Below, one piece after another: positions 34,809 through 44,123 of a DNA stretch of 64,000 nucleotides. Both the position numbers and the translations under genes were made by a program. Position 1 is the stretch's first letter. Every line of letters begins with the position of its first letter. Under the pieces are notes generated by a model, which saw only the letters and a program-made list of their open reading frames with translations, was not told the origin of the DNA and ran no database searches. This DNA comes from Candidatus Methylophosphatis haderslevensis (GTDB lineage: Bacteria; Pseudomonadota; Gammaproteobacteria; Burkholderiales; Rhodocyclaceae): positions 62,001-126,000 of the forward strand of contig JADJSA010000017.1 in NCBI GenBank assembly GCA_016711925.1, in the 5' to 3' direction.

Positions 34809-36038
34809 TCAGGGCTCGAACTGCGCCAGCGCCTCTTCCACCGAATGCGACTTGAGCAGCCGCTCCTGCACCTGCGCGGGCGACCAGCGTCCGGCGGGCT
34901 GTTCAGTGGCGAAACGCTTTGCGGCAGCGGCATCGTCGTAGAACTTGAGGAACATCTGCTCGAGCTGGTGGGCGTCGCAGTTCGTCAGTTCCATGCGGAA
35001 GTCGACGCGGCCGGAGCGGATGGCGGCGTCATCGATCAGCTCGGGATGGTTGGTGGTGAGGAAGATCACCGAGCCTTCGTGCGAGGCCACGCCGTCGAGC
35101 GCGTTGATGAAGCCGGAATAACTCAGCTTGATCGCGGCGTCGGCCTTTTCGCGCCGGCGGAAGAAGGAGTCGATGTCTTCGAGCAGCACGATGGAGCGCG
35201 CCGGCACGGTGGATAGCAGGTTGCCGATTTTCTCGTCGGTGACGTTGGGCGAGGCCAGCGAGAGCGAGCAGACATTCAGCATCAACTCGGAGGCCAGCGC
35301 GGTGACCAGCGAGGTTTTGCCGGTACCCGGCGGGCCGTAGAGCAGGTAGCCGCGCCGCCAGGGGATGCCAAGTTCTTCATAGCGAAGGCGCGAGGCGAAG
35401 AAGCGATTGAGGTCTTCGAGAATCGATTCCTTCTGCCCCTGCTTGAGCACGATGGAGGCGAGCTTGCGGTTGTTGCCCAGCCGCGCGCGCGACCATTCGT
35501 TGGTGTAGCTGCTCGGGATGTAGATGGCGATCTTGTTGAGCTCGCGCGCCATGCGCGCATCCATCGCGGCATGGATGAAGGCTTCGAGCGGCGCCTTGCT
35601 GCGGCCGAAAGTCGAAAGGGTGATCTTTTCCAGGATCGAGGTGGCGACCTGCACCTCGCGCTTCATCCACATCAGGCGACCGTCGAGCATGAAGATGTGG
35701 AAGCCCTCGCCCGGCGACAGGTAGGGCTGCGGCCGGCCGCCCTGCTGCAGTTCGTCGGCGAGCGAGGTGTAGCTCTCGGTCTGGCGCACGCCGCGCACGG
35801 TGAAGTTGTTGATGCGGCGCAGCACGTCCTTGGCGTTCATGTACTCGACCAGCGTGGCGAACATCAGTTCGTCGCGGTTATCGAAGGCGAGCGAGGTGAC
35901 GATGAAGTGCTTGGCCCAGCCGGCGAATTTGCCCGGCACCTCGCGCAGCCACATGGCGGCGAGGCCGAGTGCGCCGAGCAGCAGGCCCCCGGCGGCGAAC
36001 TGGTTGGCGGCGAGCATTTGCTGGAGCGCTTCGAGCAT
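34809..36038 (-). CDS. BCS1-like membrane-anchored AAA ATPase
   Basis: A 409-residue protein from the ATG at 36038, 2 bases after the cysB stop. One N-terminal helix (FAAGGLLLGALGLAAMW, about 14-30), then a region of about 190 residues resembling the BCS1 N-domain, and an AAA module with Walker A GPPGTGKT (235-242), Walker B IVLLEDID (283-290) and sensor-like FLTTNHP. In mitochondria Bcs1 moves folded Rieske protein across the inner membrane; the bacterial role is unknown. Tight linkage to cysB suggests co-transcription rather than shared function. Confidence 0.82.
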   Translation of the reverse strand: MLEALQQMLAANQFAAGGLLLGALGLAAMWLREVPGKFAGWAKHFIVTSLAFDNRDELMFATLVEYMNAKDVLRRINNFTVRGVRQTESYTSLADELQQGGRPQPYLSPGEGFHIFMLDGRLMWMKREVQVATSILEKITLSTFGRSKAPLEAFIHAAMDARMARELNKIAIYIPSSYTNEWSRARLGNNRKLASIVLKQGQKESILEDLNRFFASRLRYEELGIPWRRGYLLYGPPGTGKTSLVTALASELMLNVCSLSLASPNVTDEKIGNLLSTVPARSIVLLEDIDSFFRRREKADAAIKLSYSGFINALDGVASHEGSVIFLTTNHPELIDDAAIRSGRVDFRMELTNCDAHQLEQMFLKFYDDAAAAKRFATEQPAGRWSPAQVQERLLKSHSVEEALAQFEP

Positions 36039-36040
36039 GG

Positions 36041-36982
36041 TCAGAGCCCCGGGTCGCTGCCCACACCGGCGAGCGCGGCGTCGACCACCTTGCGCGTCAG
36101 GTGCGGGGCGAACAGTTCGATGAAGGCGTAGGTGTAGCCGCGCAGGTAGGCGTTCTTGCGGATGCCGATGCGCGTGGTGCTGGATTCGAACAGGTGCGCG
36201 GCGTCGGCCATGCCGAGGTTGCGGTCCTGCGCGGGGTCGAAGGCCATGCCGGCGATGATGCCGATGCCCAGGCCGAGCGCGACGTAAGTCTTGATCACGT
36301 CGGAGTCGATCGCCGTCAGCGTGACGTTGGGCTTGAGGCCGCGCGCCAGAAACGCCTTGTTGATCTGGCTGCGCCCGGTGAAGGCGAAATCGTAGGTGAT
36401 GACGGGAAAGCGGGCGATGGCTTCGAGCGACAGCGGCTTCTCGGCCAGAATCGGATGGCCCGGCGGCGCGACGACCACGCGGTTCCACTGGTAGCAGGGC
36501 AGCATGACCAGGTCGGCGAATTCGGAGATCGCCTCGGTGGCAATCGCGATGTCGGCCTCGCCGGAAAGCACGTATTCGCAGCATTGGGCCGGGTTGCCCT
36601 GGTGCAGCGAAAGTTGCACGCCCGGGTAGCGATCGACGAACTTGCGGACTACCGGCGGCAACGCGTAACGCGCCTGCGTGTGAGTGGTCGCTATCCCGAG
36701 ACGGCCCGAGGATTCTCGCGAGAACTCCGCGCCGACCTGCTTGAGGTTGTCGACGTCGCGCAGCATGCGCTCGGCGATGGCAAGTATTTCGCGCCCCGGA
36801 TCGGTGATACCGGTCAGCCGCTTGCCGTGGCGCACGAAGATATCGACGCCGAGTTCTTCTTCGAACAGTTTGATCTGTTTCGACACGCCCGGCTGCGAGG
36901 TGAACAGCGCCTCCGCCGCCTCGGATACGTTATAGCGGTGGCGGGCGATCTCGAACACATAGCGCAATTGCTGGAGGTTCAT
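36041..36982 (-). CDS. cysB: LysR-family regulator of sulfur assimilation, CysB/Cbl type
   Basis: A 313-residue protein with a winged helix-turn-helix at 1-60 (LQQLRYVFEIARHRYNVSEAAE, ALFTSQPGVSKQIKLFEEELG) and a periplasmic-binding-like effector domain. Sequence features such as GIATTHTQARYALPPVV mark the CysB/Cbl branch, which senses O- or N-acetylserine and sulfate or thiosulfate and activates cys genes. It is divergent from the tauE-cysI block, the classic position for a regulator that controls its neighbour. Confidence 0.92.
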   Translation of the reverse strand: MNLQQLRYVFEIARHRYNVSEAAEALFTSQPGVSKQIKLFEEELGVDIFVRHGKRLTGITDPGREILAIAERMLRDVDNLKQVGAEFSRESSGRLGIATTHTQARYALPPVVRKFVDRYPGVQLSLHQGNPAQCCEYVLSGEADIAIATEAISEFADLVMLPCYQWNRVVVAPPGHPILAEKPLSLEAIARFPVITYDFAFTGRSQINKAFLARGLKPNVTLTAIDSDVIKTYVALGLGIGIIAGMAFDPAQDRNLGMADAAHLFESSTTRIGIRKNAYLRGYTYAFIELFAPHLTRKVVDAALAGVGSDPGL

Positions 36983-36999
36983 CTGCGACGCGCCGGCAT

Positions 37000-37012
37000 T
37001 TCTTAATAAGAA
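37000..37012. promoter_or_regulatory. AT-rich inverted repeat in the cysB divergent region, candidate CysB site
   Basis: TTCTTA-A-TAAGAA, followed at once by TTGGTTATTTGAG, about 20 bases before the cysB start and 85 before the permease start. Surrounding DNA is markedly AT-rich against the GC-rich background, as expected for a LysR-type binding region. A second imperfect repeat AACAG...CTGTT lies downstream near 37028-37045. Confidence 0.5.
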
Positions 37013-37096
37013 TTGGTTATTTGAGTGTAACAGAAAACACCTGTTTCACTCTATGGGTCCTTGTTACCATCGCCCCTCTTCAAGGGGATGGACCGC

Positions 37097-37870
37097 ATGG
37101 ATTTCGGTTACACAGTGGCGGGTTTCGTGGTCGGCACCATCGTCGGATTGACTGGCGTCGGCGGCGGCTCGCTGATGACGCCGTTGCTGGTGCTGATGTT
37201 CGGCATCCACCCGGCAACTGCGGTCGGCACCGATCTGCTCTACGCGGCGATCACCAAGGCGGGCGGCACCGTGACCCACTCGCTCAAGGGCACGGTAGAT
37301 TGGAAGATCACCGGGCGGCTGGCTGCGGGCAGCATGCCGGCAGCGGGGCTGACGCTATACGCGATCTCGCATCTGGCACCCGGCGGCATCGGCGGCGCCT
37401 CGCAGGCGATTTCCTTCGCGCTGGGCATCGCGCTGTTGTTGACGGCGGCGGCGCTGATTTTTCGTCGCCGGCTGCAGCTATTCGCCCAGCATCACGCGAC
37501 CTTGAGCGAGCGCCAAACCGCCTGGCTTACCGTGCTGACCGGCGCGATCCTTGGCGTGCTGGTGTCGATTTCGTCGGTCGGTGCCGGCGCGCTGGGCGTC
37601 ACCGCGCTGATACTGCTCTATCCGAGGCTGTCGACGGTGCGCATCGTCGGCAGCGACATCGCGCATGCGGTGCCGCTGACCGCGGTCGCCGGTATCGGGC
37701 ACTGGGTGCTCGGTAGCGTAGACTGGAGCCTGCTGGCCGCATTGCTGCTGGGTTCGCTGCCGGGCATCACGCTCGGCAGCCATCTGTCGGTCAAGGTGCC
37801 CGACCGCGTGCTGCGGCCATTGCTGGCAACACTGCTGGTGGTGATCGGCGGCAAACTGATCGCCCACTGA
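37097..37870 (+). CDS. TauE/SafE-family permease (sulfite/anion exporter type)
   Basis: A 257-residue membrane protein with about eight helices and the repeated family motif (GLTGVGGGSLMTPLL near the start, VSISSVGAGALGV in the second half). The ATG at 37097 is chosen because AAGGGG lies about ten bases upstream; ATG 37088 is closer to that site. Family members move sulfite, sulfonates or organic anions. As first gene of the cys block, it likely moves sulfite or sulfate-related anions. Confidence 0.85.
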   Translation: MDFGYTVAGFVVGTIVGLTGVGGGSLMTPLLVLMFGIHPATAVGTDLLYAAITKAGGTVTHSLKGTVDWKITGRLAAGSMPAAGLTLYAISHLAPGGIGGASQAISFALGIALLLTAAALIFRRRLQLFAQHHATLSERQTAWLTVLTGAILGVLVSISSVGAGALGVTALILLYPRLSTVRIVGSDIAHAVPLTAVAGIGHWVLGSVDWSLLAALLLGSLPGITLGSHLSVKVPDRVLRPLLATLLVVIGGKLIAH

Positions 37871-37899
37871 GAACAGGCAAGCACCACAGAGAGAACGCC

Positions 37900-39582
37900 A
37901 TGTACCGCTACGACGCCTACGACCAGCGGATCGTCGACGAACGTGTTGCGCAATTTCGCGACCAGACGCGGCGCTATCTGGCCGGCGAGTTGACCGACGA
38001 CGAGTTCCGCCCGCTGCGCCTGCAGAACGGCCTTTACGTCCAGCGCCACGCGCCGATGCTGCGGGTGGCGATTCCCTACGGCCTTCTTTCTGGCAGGCAG
38101 TTGCGCACGCTGGCGCACATCGCGCGCAAGTACGACCGCGGCTACGCGCACTTTTCGACGCGCCAGAACATCCAGTACAACTGGCCGGCGCTGGAGACTG
38201 TGCCGGACATCCTCGCCGATCTGGCGAGCGTCCAGATGCACGCGATCCAGACTTCGGGCAACTGCATCCGCAACATCACCACCGATCAGTTCGCCGGTGT
38301 CGCGCCGGACGAAATCCAGGATCCGCGCCCGTGGGCGGAGATCCTGCGCCAATGGTCGACCTTTCATCCGGAGTTCGCCTTCCTGCCGCGCAAGTTCAAG
38401 ATCGCGGTATGCGGTTCGCGCGAAGACCGCGCGGTGATTCTGGTTCATGACATCGGCCTGCAGCTGACGACGAATGCGGCCGGCGAGACGGGATTCCGGG
38501 TTTACGTCGGCGGGGGACTCGGCCGCACGCCGATCATCGGCAGCCTGATCCGCGAATTCATCGAATGGCAGCATGTCGCCACCTACTGCGAAGCGGTGCT
38601 GCGCGTCTACAACCGCTACGGCAGGCGCGACAATGCCTACAAGGCGCGCATCAAGATTCTGGTCAAGGCGCTCAAACCCGAGGTGTTCGCGCAGAAGGTG
38701 GATGCCGAATGGGCGCACCTGAAGGACGGACCGGGCACGCTGACGCAGGCGGAAGTCGATCGGGTGTCGGCGCACTTCCGCGCGCCCGCCTACGCAACCC
38801 TGCCGGCGCTCGATGCGGATTACGGCGCCAGGCGCGAGACCGACAAGGCGTTCTCGGCCTGGGCCAGACGCAATGTCCATGGGCACAAGGTGCCGGGCTA
38901 CGCGGCGGTGACACTGTCGCTGAAGAAGACCGGCGTGGCCCCTGGCGATGCGACTGCGGACCAGATGGACATCGTGGCCGATCTGGCCGAGCGCTACAGC
39001 TTGGGCGAGTTGCGCGTGTCGCACGAGCAGAATCTGATTCTTGCCGACGTCAGGCAGGCGGACCTGGTTGCAGTGTGGCAGGCGGCGCGGGCGGCGGGCC
39101 TGGCGACGCCGAACATCGGCTTGCTGACCGACATCGTCTGCTGTCCGGGCGGCGACTTCTGCTCGCTGGCCAATGCAAAGAGCATCCCCATCGCGCAGGC
39201 GATCCAGCAGAAGTTCGATGACCTCGACTACCTGCATGACATCGGTGAACTGGATCTGAACATCTCCGGCTGCATGAATTCCTGCGGCCATCATCACGTC
39301 GGCCATATCGGCGTGCTCGGCGTCGACAAGGACGGATCGGAGTGGTACCAGATCAGCATAGGCGGTTCGCAGGGCACGGCGGCCGCTCTGGGCGACGTGA
39401 TCGGACCGTCTTTCGCGGCAGACGAAGTGCCGGGCGTGGTCGAGAAGCTGATCGGCACTTACCTCGAGCAACGCACCGACGAGGAACGCTTCATCGACAC
39501 GGTGCGGCGCATCGGCGTGGCGCCGTTCAAGACGCGGGTCTACGGCGAATCGGCGAACGCGCGAAAGGTCGCAAATGGCTAA
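37900..39582 (+). CDS. cysI: Sulfite reductase haemoprotein (sirohaem/4Fe-4S)
   Basis: A 560-residue protein of the sulfite/nitrite reductase family. Two half-modules are visible and the C-terminal half carries the metal-binding cysteines C415-x5-C421 (CPGGDFC) and C458-x3-C462 (CMNSC), which hold the coupled [4Fe-4S]-sirohaem centre. It reduces sulfite to sulfide with six electrons. No flavoprotein partner (CysJ) is adjacent; many betaproteobacteria use this ferredoxin-type form with DUF934. The next gene overlaps by eight bases. Confidence 0.92.
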   Translation: MYRYDAYDQRIVDERVAQFRDQTRRYLAGELTDDEFRPLRLQNGLYVQRHAPMLRVAIPYGLLSGRQLRTLAHIARKYDRGYAHFSTRQNIQYNWPALETVPDILADLASVQMHAIQTSGNCIRNITTDQFAGVAPDEIQDPRPWAEILRQWSTFHPEFAFLPRKFKIAVCGSREDRAVILVHDIGLQLTTNAAGETGFRVYVGGGLGRTPIIGSLIREFIEWQHVATYCEAVLRVYNRYGRRDNAYKARIKILVKALKPEVFAQKVDAEWAHLKDGPGTLTQAEVDRVSAHFRAPAYATLPALDADYGARRETDKAFSAWARRNVHGHKVPGYAAVTLSLKKTGVAPGDATADQMDIVADLAERYSLGELRVSHEQNLILADVRQADLVAVWQAARAAGLATPNIGLLTDIVCCPGGDFCSLANAKSIPIAQAIQQKFDDLDYLHDIGELDLNISGCMNSCGHHHVGHIGVLGVDKDGSEWYQISIGGSQGTAAALGDVIGPSFAADEVPGVVEKLIGTYLEQRTDEERFIDTVRRIGVAPFKTRVYGESANARKVANG

Positions 39583-40177
39583 GCTGATTCGCGGCAATGC
39601 CGTCGTTTCCGACGAGTGGACGCTGGTCGCACTGCCGGTGCGCGATGAGCCGGTGAAAAAACAGGCCGGCAAGGCGGTGCTGTTCAAGCTGACCGGCGAG
39701 GCCGCGGCGACCGACGCGGAAGTGGCCGGGGTCGGCATACCCGGGGGCAAGGTGATTGTGCCGATGAGCGTGTGGCTCGGGCGCCATGCCGAACTGACGG
39801 CCCGGCTGGCTGCCGGTCAGTTGGGCGTATGGCTAGACAGCTTCGAGGAACCCGAAACCCTGGCGGCGAGCTTGCACGATATCAACGCTTTCAGGGTGAT
39901 CGCGGTAAACTTCCCGAAGTTCATCGACGGGCGCGGGTTTTCCGTCGGCCGCCTGTTGCGTGAGCGCTTCGGTTATCGCAACGAACTGCGCGCAATCGGC
40001 GATGTGCTGCGCGACCAGATGTTTTTCTTCAAGCGCTGCGGCTTCGATGCCTACGCGCTGCGCGCCGATCGTGACGCGCAGGATGCGCTGGCCGGTCTGC
40101 GCGATTTCTCTGACCCTTATCAGGGCGCGGTCGACGAACCGCGCCCGCTGTTCCGGCGTGTTGCACGCAGCGCCTGA
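39575..40177 (+). CDS. DUF934 protein of the sulfite reduction operon
   Basis: A 200-residue protein overlapping cysI by eight bases. Family DUF934 is found almost always after cysI in proteobacteria (VWLDSFEEPE, FPKFIDGRGFSVGRLLRERFGY motifs). No cofactor motif is visible. It is thought to help sulfite reductase, perhaps as an electron-transfer or assembly partner; the mechanism is not settled. Confidence 0.88.
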   Translation: MAKLIRGNAVVSDEWTLVALPVRDEPVKKQAGKAVLFKLTGEAAATDAEVAGVGIPGGKVIVPMSVWLGRHAELTARLAAGQLGVWLDSFEEPETLAASLHDINAFRVIAVNFPKFIDGRGFSVGRLLRERFGYRNELRAIGDVLRDQMFFFKRCGFDAYALRADRDAQDALAGLRDFSDPYQGAVDEPRPLFRRVARSA

Positions 40178-40187
40178 GTGAGATTCA

Positions 40188-40937
40188 ATGACTCCGACAT
40201 CCCATCCCGACCAACAGGACGCAACGCCGGCCGAAGCGCTGCGCGACAAGTCGGCGGCGCTTGCCGAAGCGCTCCGCCGCATCGCCGCGGAATGGCGCCC
40301 CGCGGTGTTCGCCAGCAGCCTCGGCGCCGAGGACATGGTAATAACCGACGTGATCGTCCGCGAGCACTTGCCGATCGAAATTTTCTCGCTCGATACCGGC
40401 CGCCTGCCGGCCGAGACCTACGACCTGATGCACGAGATACAGCAACGCTACGGGCTCAAGCTCAAGCTGTACTACCCGCGCAACGACGTGATCGAAGCGT
40501 ACACGCGTGAGAACGGGATCAACGCGTTCTACGATTCGATCGAACTGCGCAAGGCCTGCTGCCATATCCGCAAGGTCGAACCGCTGCAGCGCGCACTGGC
40601 CAACCGCAAGGCCTGGATCACCGGCATGCGCGCGCAACAGGCCGCCACGCGCGACCGTCTGCCGCTGCAACAGTATGACGAGGCGAACAAATTGGAGAAG
40701 TTCAATCCGCTCTCCGACTGGACCGAACAGGAAGTCTGGGCCTACATCCGCAGCAACGACGTGCCTTACAACAAGCTGCACGACCGCTTCTACCCGAGCA
40801 TCGGCTGCGCCCCGTGCACCCGGGCGATTTCCCTTGGTGAGGACGTGCGCGCCGGGCGCTGGTGGTGGGAGGACCCGACAAACAAGGAGTGCGGTCTGCA
40901 CGTGAAGAATCCTAACGTAGTGAGCATCATCCGATGA
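40188..40937 (+). CDS. cysH: Adenylyl-sulfate (APS) reductase with 4Fe-4S centre
   Basis: A 249-residue PP-loop-derived enzyme. It has the paired cysteines at 124-125 (KACCHIRK) and 207-210 (CAPC) that bind a [4Fe-4S] cluster and distinguish APS reductases from PAPS reductases, plus the catalytic C235 in ECGLH. It reduces APS to sulfite and AMP with thioredoxin. It needs no APS kinase, in keeping with the lack of cysC here. The stop overlaps cysD by ATGA. Confidence 0.92.
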   Translation: MTPTSHPDQQDATPAEALRDKSAALAEALRRIAAEWRPAVFASSLGAEDMVITDVIVREHLPIEIFSLDTGRLPAETYDLMHEIQQRYGLKLKLYYPRNDVIEAYTRENGINAFYDSIELRKACCHIRKVEPLQRALANRKAWITGMRAQQAATRDRLPLQQYDEANKLEKFNPLSDWTEQEVWAYIRSNDVPYNKLHDRFYPSIGCAPCTRAISLGEDVRAGRWWWEDPTNKECGLHVKNPNVVSIIR

Positions 40938-41854
40938 GCAACGCCACGCTTTCGCGGCACACGCTGTCGCACCTGGACTGGCTCGAATCCGAGGCGATCC
41001 ACATCATGCGCGAGGTCGCCGGCCAATGCAGCAATCCGGTGCTGCTGTTCTCCGGCGGCAAGGATTCGATCTGCATGCTGCGGGTCGCCGAGAAGGCGTT
41101 TCGCCCGGGGCGCTTTCCGTTCCCGCTGATGCACATCGACACCGGCCACAACTACAAGGAAGTGACCGATTTTCGCGACAAGCGCGCCGCGGAGCTTGGC
41201 GAACGCCTGATCGTGCGCTCGGTCGAGGATTCGATGAGGCGCGGCACGGTCGTGCTGAAGAGCCCGACCGAGTCGCGCAACAAGCACCAGTCGGTGACGC
41301 TGCTCGAGGCCATCGCCGAGTTCGAGTTCGATGCCTGTATCGGCGGCGCGCGGCGCGACGAGGAAAAGGCGCGCGCAAAGGAACGCATCTTCAGTTTCCG
41401 CGACGAGTTCGGGCAATGGGATCCGAAAAACCAGCGGCCGGAACTGTGGGACATCTACAACGCGCGCACCTTCAAGGGCGAGAACATTCGCGCCTTTCCA
41501 ATTTCGAACTGGACCGAACTCGATGTCTGGCAATACATCGAGCGCGAGCAACTCGAATTGCCGTCGATCTACTACGCCCATCGCCGTCAGGTCGTGCGCC
41601 GCGGCGGGGCGATCGTGCCGGTGACGGAACTGACGCCGGCAAAGACCGGCGAAGAGGTCGTGGAATCGATGGTGCGCTTTCGCACCGTGGGCGACATCAC
41701 CTGCACCGCTCCGGTAGAGTCGACCGCGGACTCGATCGCCAAAATCATCGCCGAAACGGCGCTGACGACGATCACCGAGCGCGGGGCGACCCGGCTGGAC
41801 GACCAGACGTCCGAAGCCGCCATGGAACAACGCAAGAAGGAAGGGTATTTCTGA
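40934..41854 (+). CDS. cysD: Sulfate adenylyltransferase subunit 2
   Basis: A 306-residue ATP-pyrophosphatase with PP-loop SGGKDS at 40-45 and the family-typical GGARRDEEKARAKER. It joins sulfate and ATP to give APS, in complex with the GTPase CysN encoded 86 bases downstream. Overlaps cysH by four bases. Confidence 0.95.
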   Translation: MSNATLSRHTLSHLDWLESEAIHIMREVAGQCSNPVLLFSGGKDSICMLRVAEKAFRPGRFPFPLMHIDTGHNYKEVTDFRDKRAAELGERLIVRSVEDSMRRGTVVLKSPTESRNKHQSVTLLEAIAEFEFDACIGGARRDEEKARAKERIFSFRDEFGQWDPKNQRPELWDIYNARTFKGENIRAFPISNWTELDVWQYIEREQLELPSIYYAHRRQVVRRGGAIVPVTELTPAKTGEEVVESMVRFRTVGDITCTAPVESTADSIAKIIAETALTTITERGATRLDDQTSEAAMEQRKKEGYF

Positions 41855-41940
41855 AATGTTGCGACTCTCGCGCTCACCTCGCTCACTGTCCCCCGTGGAG
41901 GCGCCGGCACCCTGCGGTGCCGCCCGGCAGGAGTCCTGAC

Positions 41941-43221
41941 ATGTCCGCCGTGGAAAAACTGCCTGAAGTCGACAACGGGCTGCTGCGCTTTCTGACATGC
42001 GGCAGCGTGGACGACGGCAAGAGCACGCTGATCGGCCGCCTGCTCTTCGACACCAAGACCATCCTGGTCGACACGCTGCATGCGATGGAGCGCACGTCGA
42101 AGAAGCGCGGCATGGACGTGGTGGACCTTTCGCTCCTGACGGACGGCCTGCAGGCAGAGCGCGAACAGGGCATCACGATCGATGTGGCGTATCGCTACTT
42201 CTCGACCGGCGTGCGCAAGTACATCATCGCCGACGCGCCGGGCCACGAGCAGTACACCCGCAACATGGTCACTGCGGCTTCGAGCGCCAACCTGGCGATC
42301 ATTCTGATCGATGCCCGCAAGGGCGTGCTGACGCAGACGCGCCGGCATTCGACGATCGCCGGTCTGCTGGGCATTCCGCACCTCGTGGTGGCGATCAACA
42401 AGATGGATCTGGTCGGATACGGCGAGAGCGTTTTCGAGTCGATACGCGCAGATTATCTGGCGTTTGCGGCCAAGATCGGCATTGAGGATGTCCGATTCAT
42501 TCCGCTCTCGGCGCTCACCGGCGAGAACGTAGTGGACCGCGGCGATTCGATGCCTTGGTACGAAGGTCCGACCTTGCTCGAAATCCTCGAATCCGCGCCG
42601 GCCGCGCACACGGAGGCGACGGAACCGTTTCGTTTTCCGGTGCAGTTCGTCTGCCGGCCGCATGCCGCCGACGATGCGGCGTTGCACGATTACCGCGGCT
42701 TCATGGGCCGTGTCGAATCCGGCGAGATCGCGGTCGGCGACGAGGTGACCGTGCTGCCCTCGGGCATCGCCTCGCGCGTGAAGGATGTTCAACTTTACGG
42801 CCGCTCGCTCGGCCAGGCGGGGTCTGAGCAATCGGTGACCCTGCTGCTCGACGATGAGATCGACATATCGCGCGGCGACATGATCGTCAAGACGTCGGAG
42901 CAGCCGCGCGTTGTGAAGCAGATCGATGCGATGTTGTGCTGGCTCTCCGAGTCGCCGCTGGACCGCGCACGCAAGTACGTCATCCGCCATACCACCCGCG
43001 AGACCAAGGCGATTCTGTCGAACATCGAATACCGCCTGGATATCAACGAACTCACGCAGCAACCTGCCGAACGCCTGGCGATGAACGACATCGCCAAGGT
43101 GTCTTTCAAGGTCGCGCAACCGCTGTTCGTGGATGCCTATTCGGGGAGTCGCGCTACGGGTGCTTTCATCGTGATCGACGAGTCGACCAACAACACCGTC
43201 GGCGCAGGGATGATCCTCTGA
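41941..43221 (+). CDS. cysN: Sulfate adenylyltransferase subunit 1 (GTPase)
   Basis: A 426-residue translation-factor-like GTPase: GSVDDGKS at 21-28, DAPGHEQYTRN and NKMD motifs. GTP hydrolysis drives APS formation by CysD. There is no fused APS kinase (CysC) domain, which fits the APS reductase type of CysH. The last bases overlap the next gene. Confidence 0.95.
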   Translation: MSAVEKLPEVDNGLLRFLTCGSVDDGKSTLIGRLLFDTKTILVDTLHAMERTSKKRGMDVVDLSLLTDGLQAEREQGITIDVAYRYFSTGVRKYIIADAPGHEQYTRNMVTAASSANLAIILIDARKGVLTQTRRHSTIAGLLGIPHLVVAINKMDLVGYGESVFESIRADYLAFAAKIGIEDVRFIPLSALTGENVVDRGDSMPWYEGPTLLEILESAPAAHTEATEPFRFPVQFVCRPHAADDAALHDYRGFMGRVESGEIAVGDEVTVLPSGIASRVKDVQLYGRSLGQAGSEQSVTLLLDDEIDISRGDMIVKTSEQPRVVKQIDAMLCWLSESPLDRARKYVIRHTTRETKAILSNIEYRLDINELTQQPAERLAMNDIAKVSFKVAQPLFVDAYSGSRATGAFIVIDESTNNTVGAGMIL

Positions 43222-44123
43222 CCCGGGCAGCCGGAACGGTCTATCTGGTCGGCGCCGGCCCCGGCGCGGAAGACCTCCTGACGCTGCGCGCGCTCCGGCT
43301 ACTCGAACGCGCGGACATCGTCTTTCACGACGCGCTGGTGAATCCGGCTATCCTGAAGCTGGGACCGCAAGCTCGCCTGGTGGAAGTCGGCAAGCGTTGC
43401 GGGCAATTTTCACATCACCAAACGGAAATCAACCAGAAGCTGGTCGAAGCGGCGAACGACTATTCGATTGTCGTTCGCCTCAAGGGCGGCGATCCGATGC
43501 TGTTCGGGCGTGCTCAGGAAGAAATCGACGCGCTCAGGGCTGCTGGGGTGCCTTTTGAGGTCGTACCCGGCGTCACGGCGGCACTTGCCGCAGCCGCAGA
43601 ATTGAAAGTGTCGTTGACCAATCGTGGCGTGTCGCGACATGTCGTCTTCGTAACGCCACGTTCCGCGCCCAACGCAGCACCCAACGACTGGATCACGCCC
43701 GTGCTGCGGGCGGACACGTCGGCCATTTACATGGGCGCGAGCGAGGCGGCACAGCTTGCGGCTCACCTGATCGCGCACGGCCGCCCGGCCGATACGCCGG
43801 TGGTGATCGCGAGGAACGTTTCGCTCGCGTCGTCATCCAGGCGCAGCATGACGCTCGCCGAACTGGCCTCGCTCGGAACCGGAAGACATGGAGGGCCGGT
43901 ATTGATTCTCCTGGGAGAGGTCCTACCAGGGCTGTTGCCCAGCGCGCCGAGCACTGGTCGATCGAGCAGCCCAAAGGCAATGGGCCGGTCTGCCGCCCAG
44001 GCTTACTCGGTCGCTGGCCTACTCGGCGCTCGCTTCAGTCTGTCCGGGCGATCCATCAACTCGACCAGGGCCATCGGCGCATTGTCGCCGTCGCGGAATC
44101 CGATCTTTAGGATGCGCAGATAG
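43218..44123 (+). CDS. cobA: Uroporphyrinogen-III C-methyltransferase (SUMT), CTG start likely
   Basis: The methylase fold starts right after the cysN stop (VYLVGAGPGAEDLLTLRA, then VRLKGGDPMLFGRA and VVPGVTAALAAAAEL). No ATG, GTG or TTG lies in frame near this point; CTG at 43218 overlaps the cysN stop (CTGA) in the same way ATGA overlaps do, so it is the best start, giving about 301 codons. It makes precorrin-2 for sirohaem, the cofactor of CysI. The family-like part ends near LILLGEVLP; the last about 60 codons look non-native and run 121 bases into the convergent rplQ gene. Confidence 0.85.
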   Translation: MTRAAGTVYLVGAGPGAEDLLTLRALRLLERADIVFHDALVNPAILKLGPQARLVEVGKRCGQFSHHQTEINQKLVEAANDYSIVVRLKGGDPMLFGRAQEEIDALRAAGVPFEVVPGVTAALAAAAELKVSLTNRGVSRHVVFVTPRSAPNAAPNDWITPVLRADTSAIYMGASEAAQLAAHLIAHGRPADTPVVIARNVSLASSSRRSMTLAELASLGTGRHGGPVLILLGEVLPGLLPSAPSTGRSSSPKAMGRSAAQAYSVAGLLGARFSLSGRSINSTRAIGALSPSRNPIFRMRR

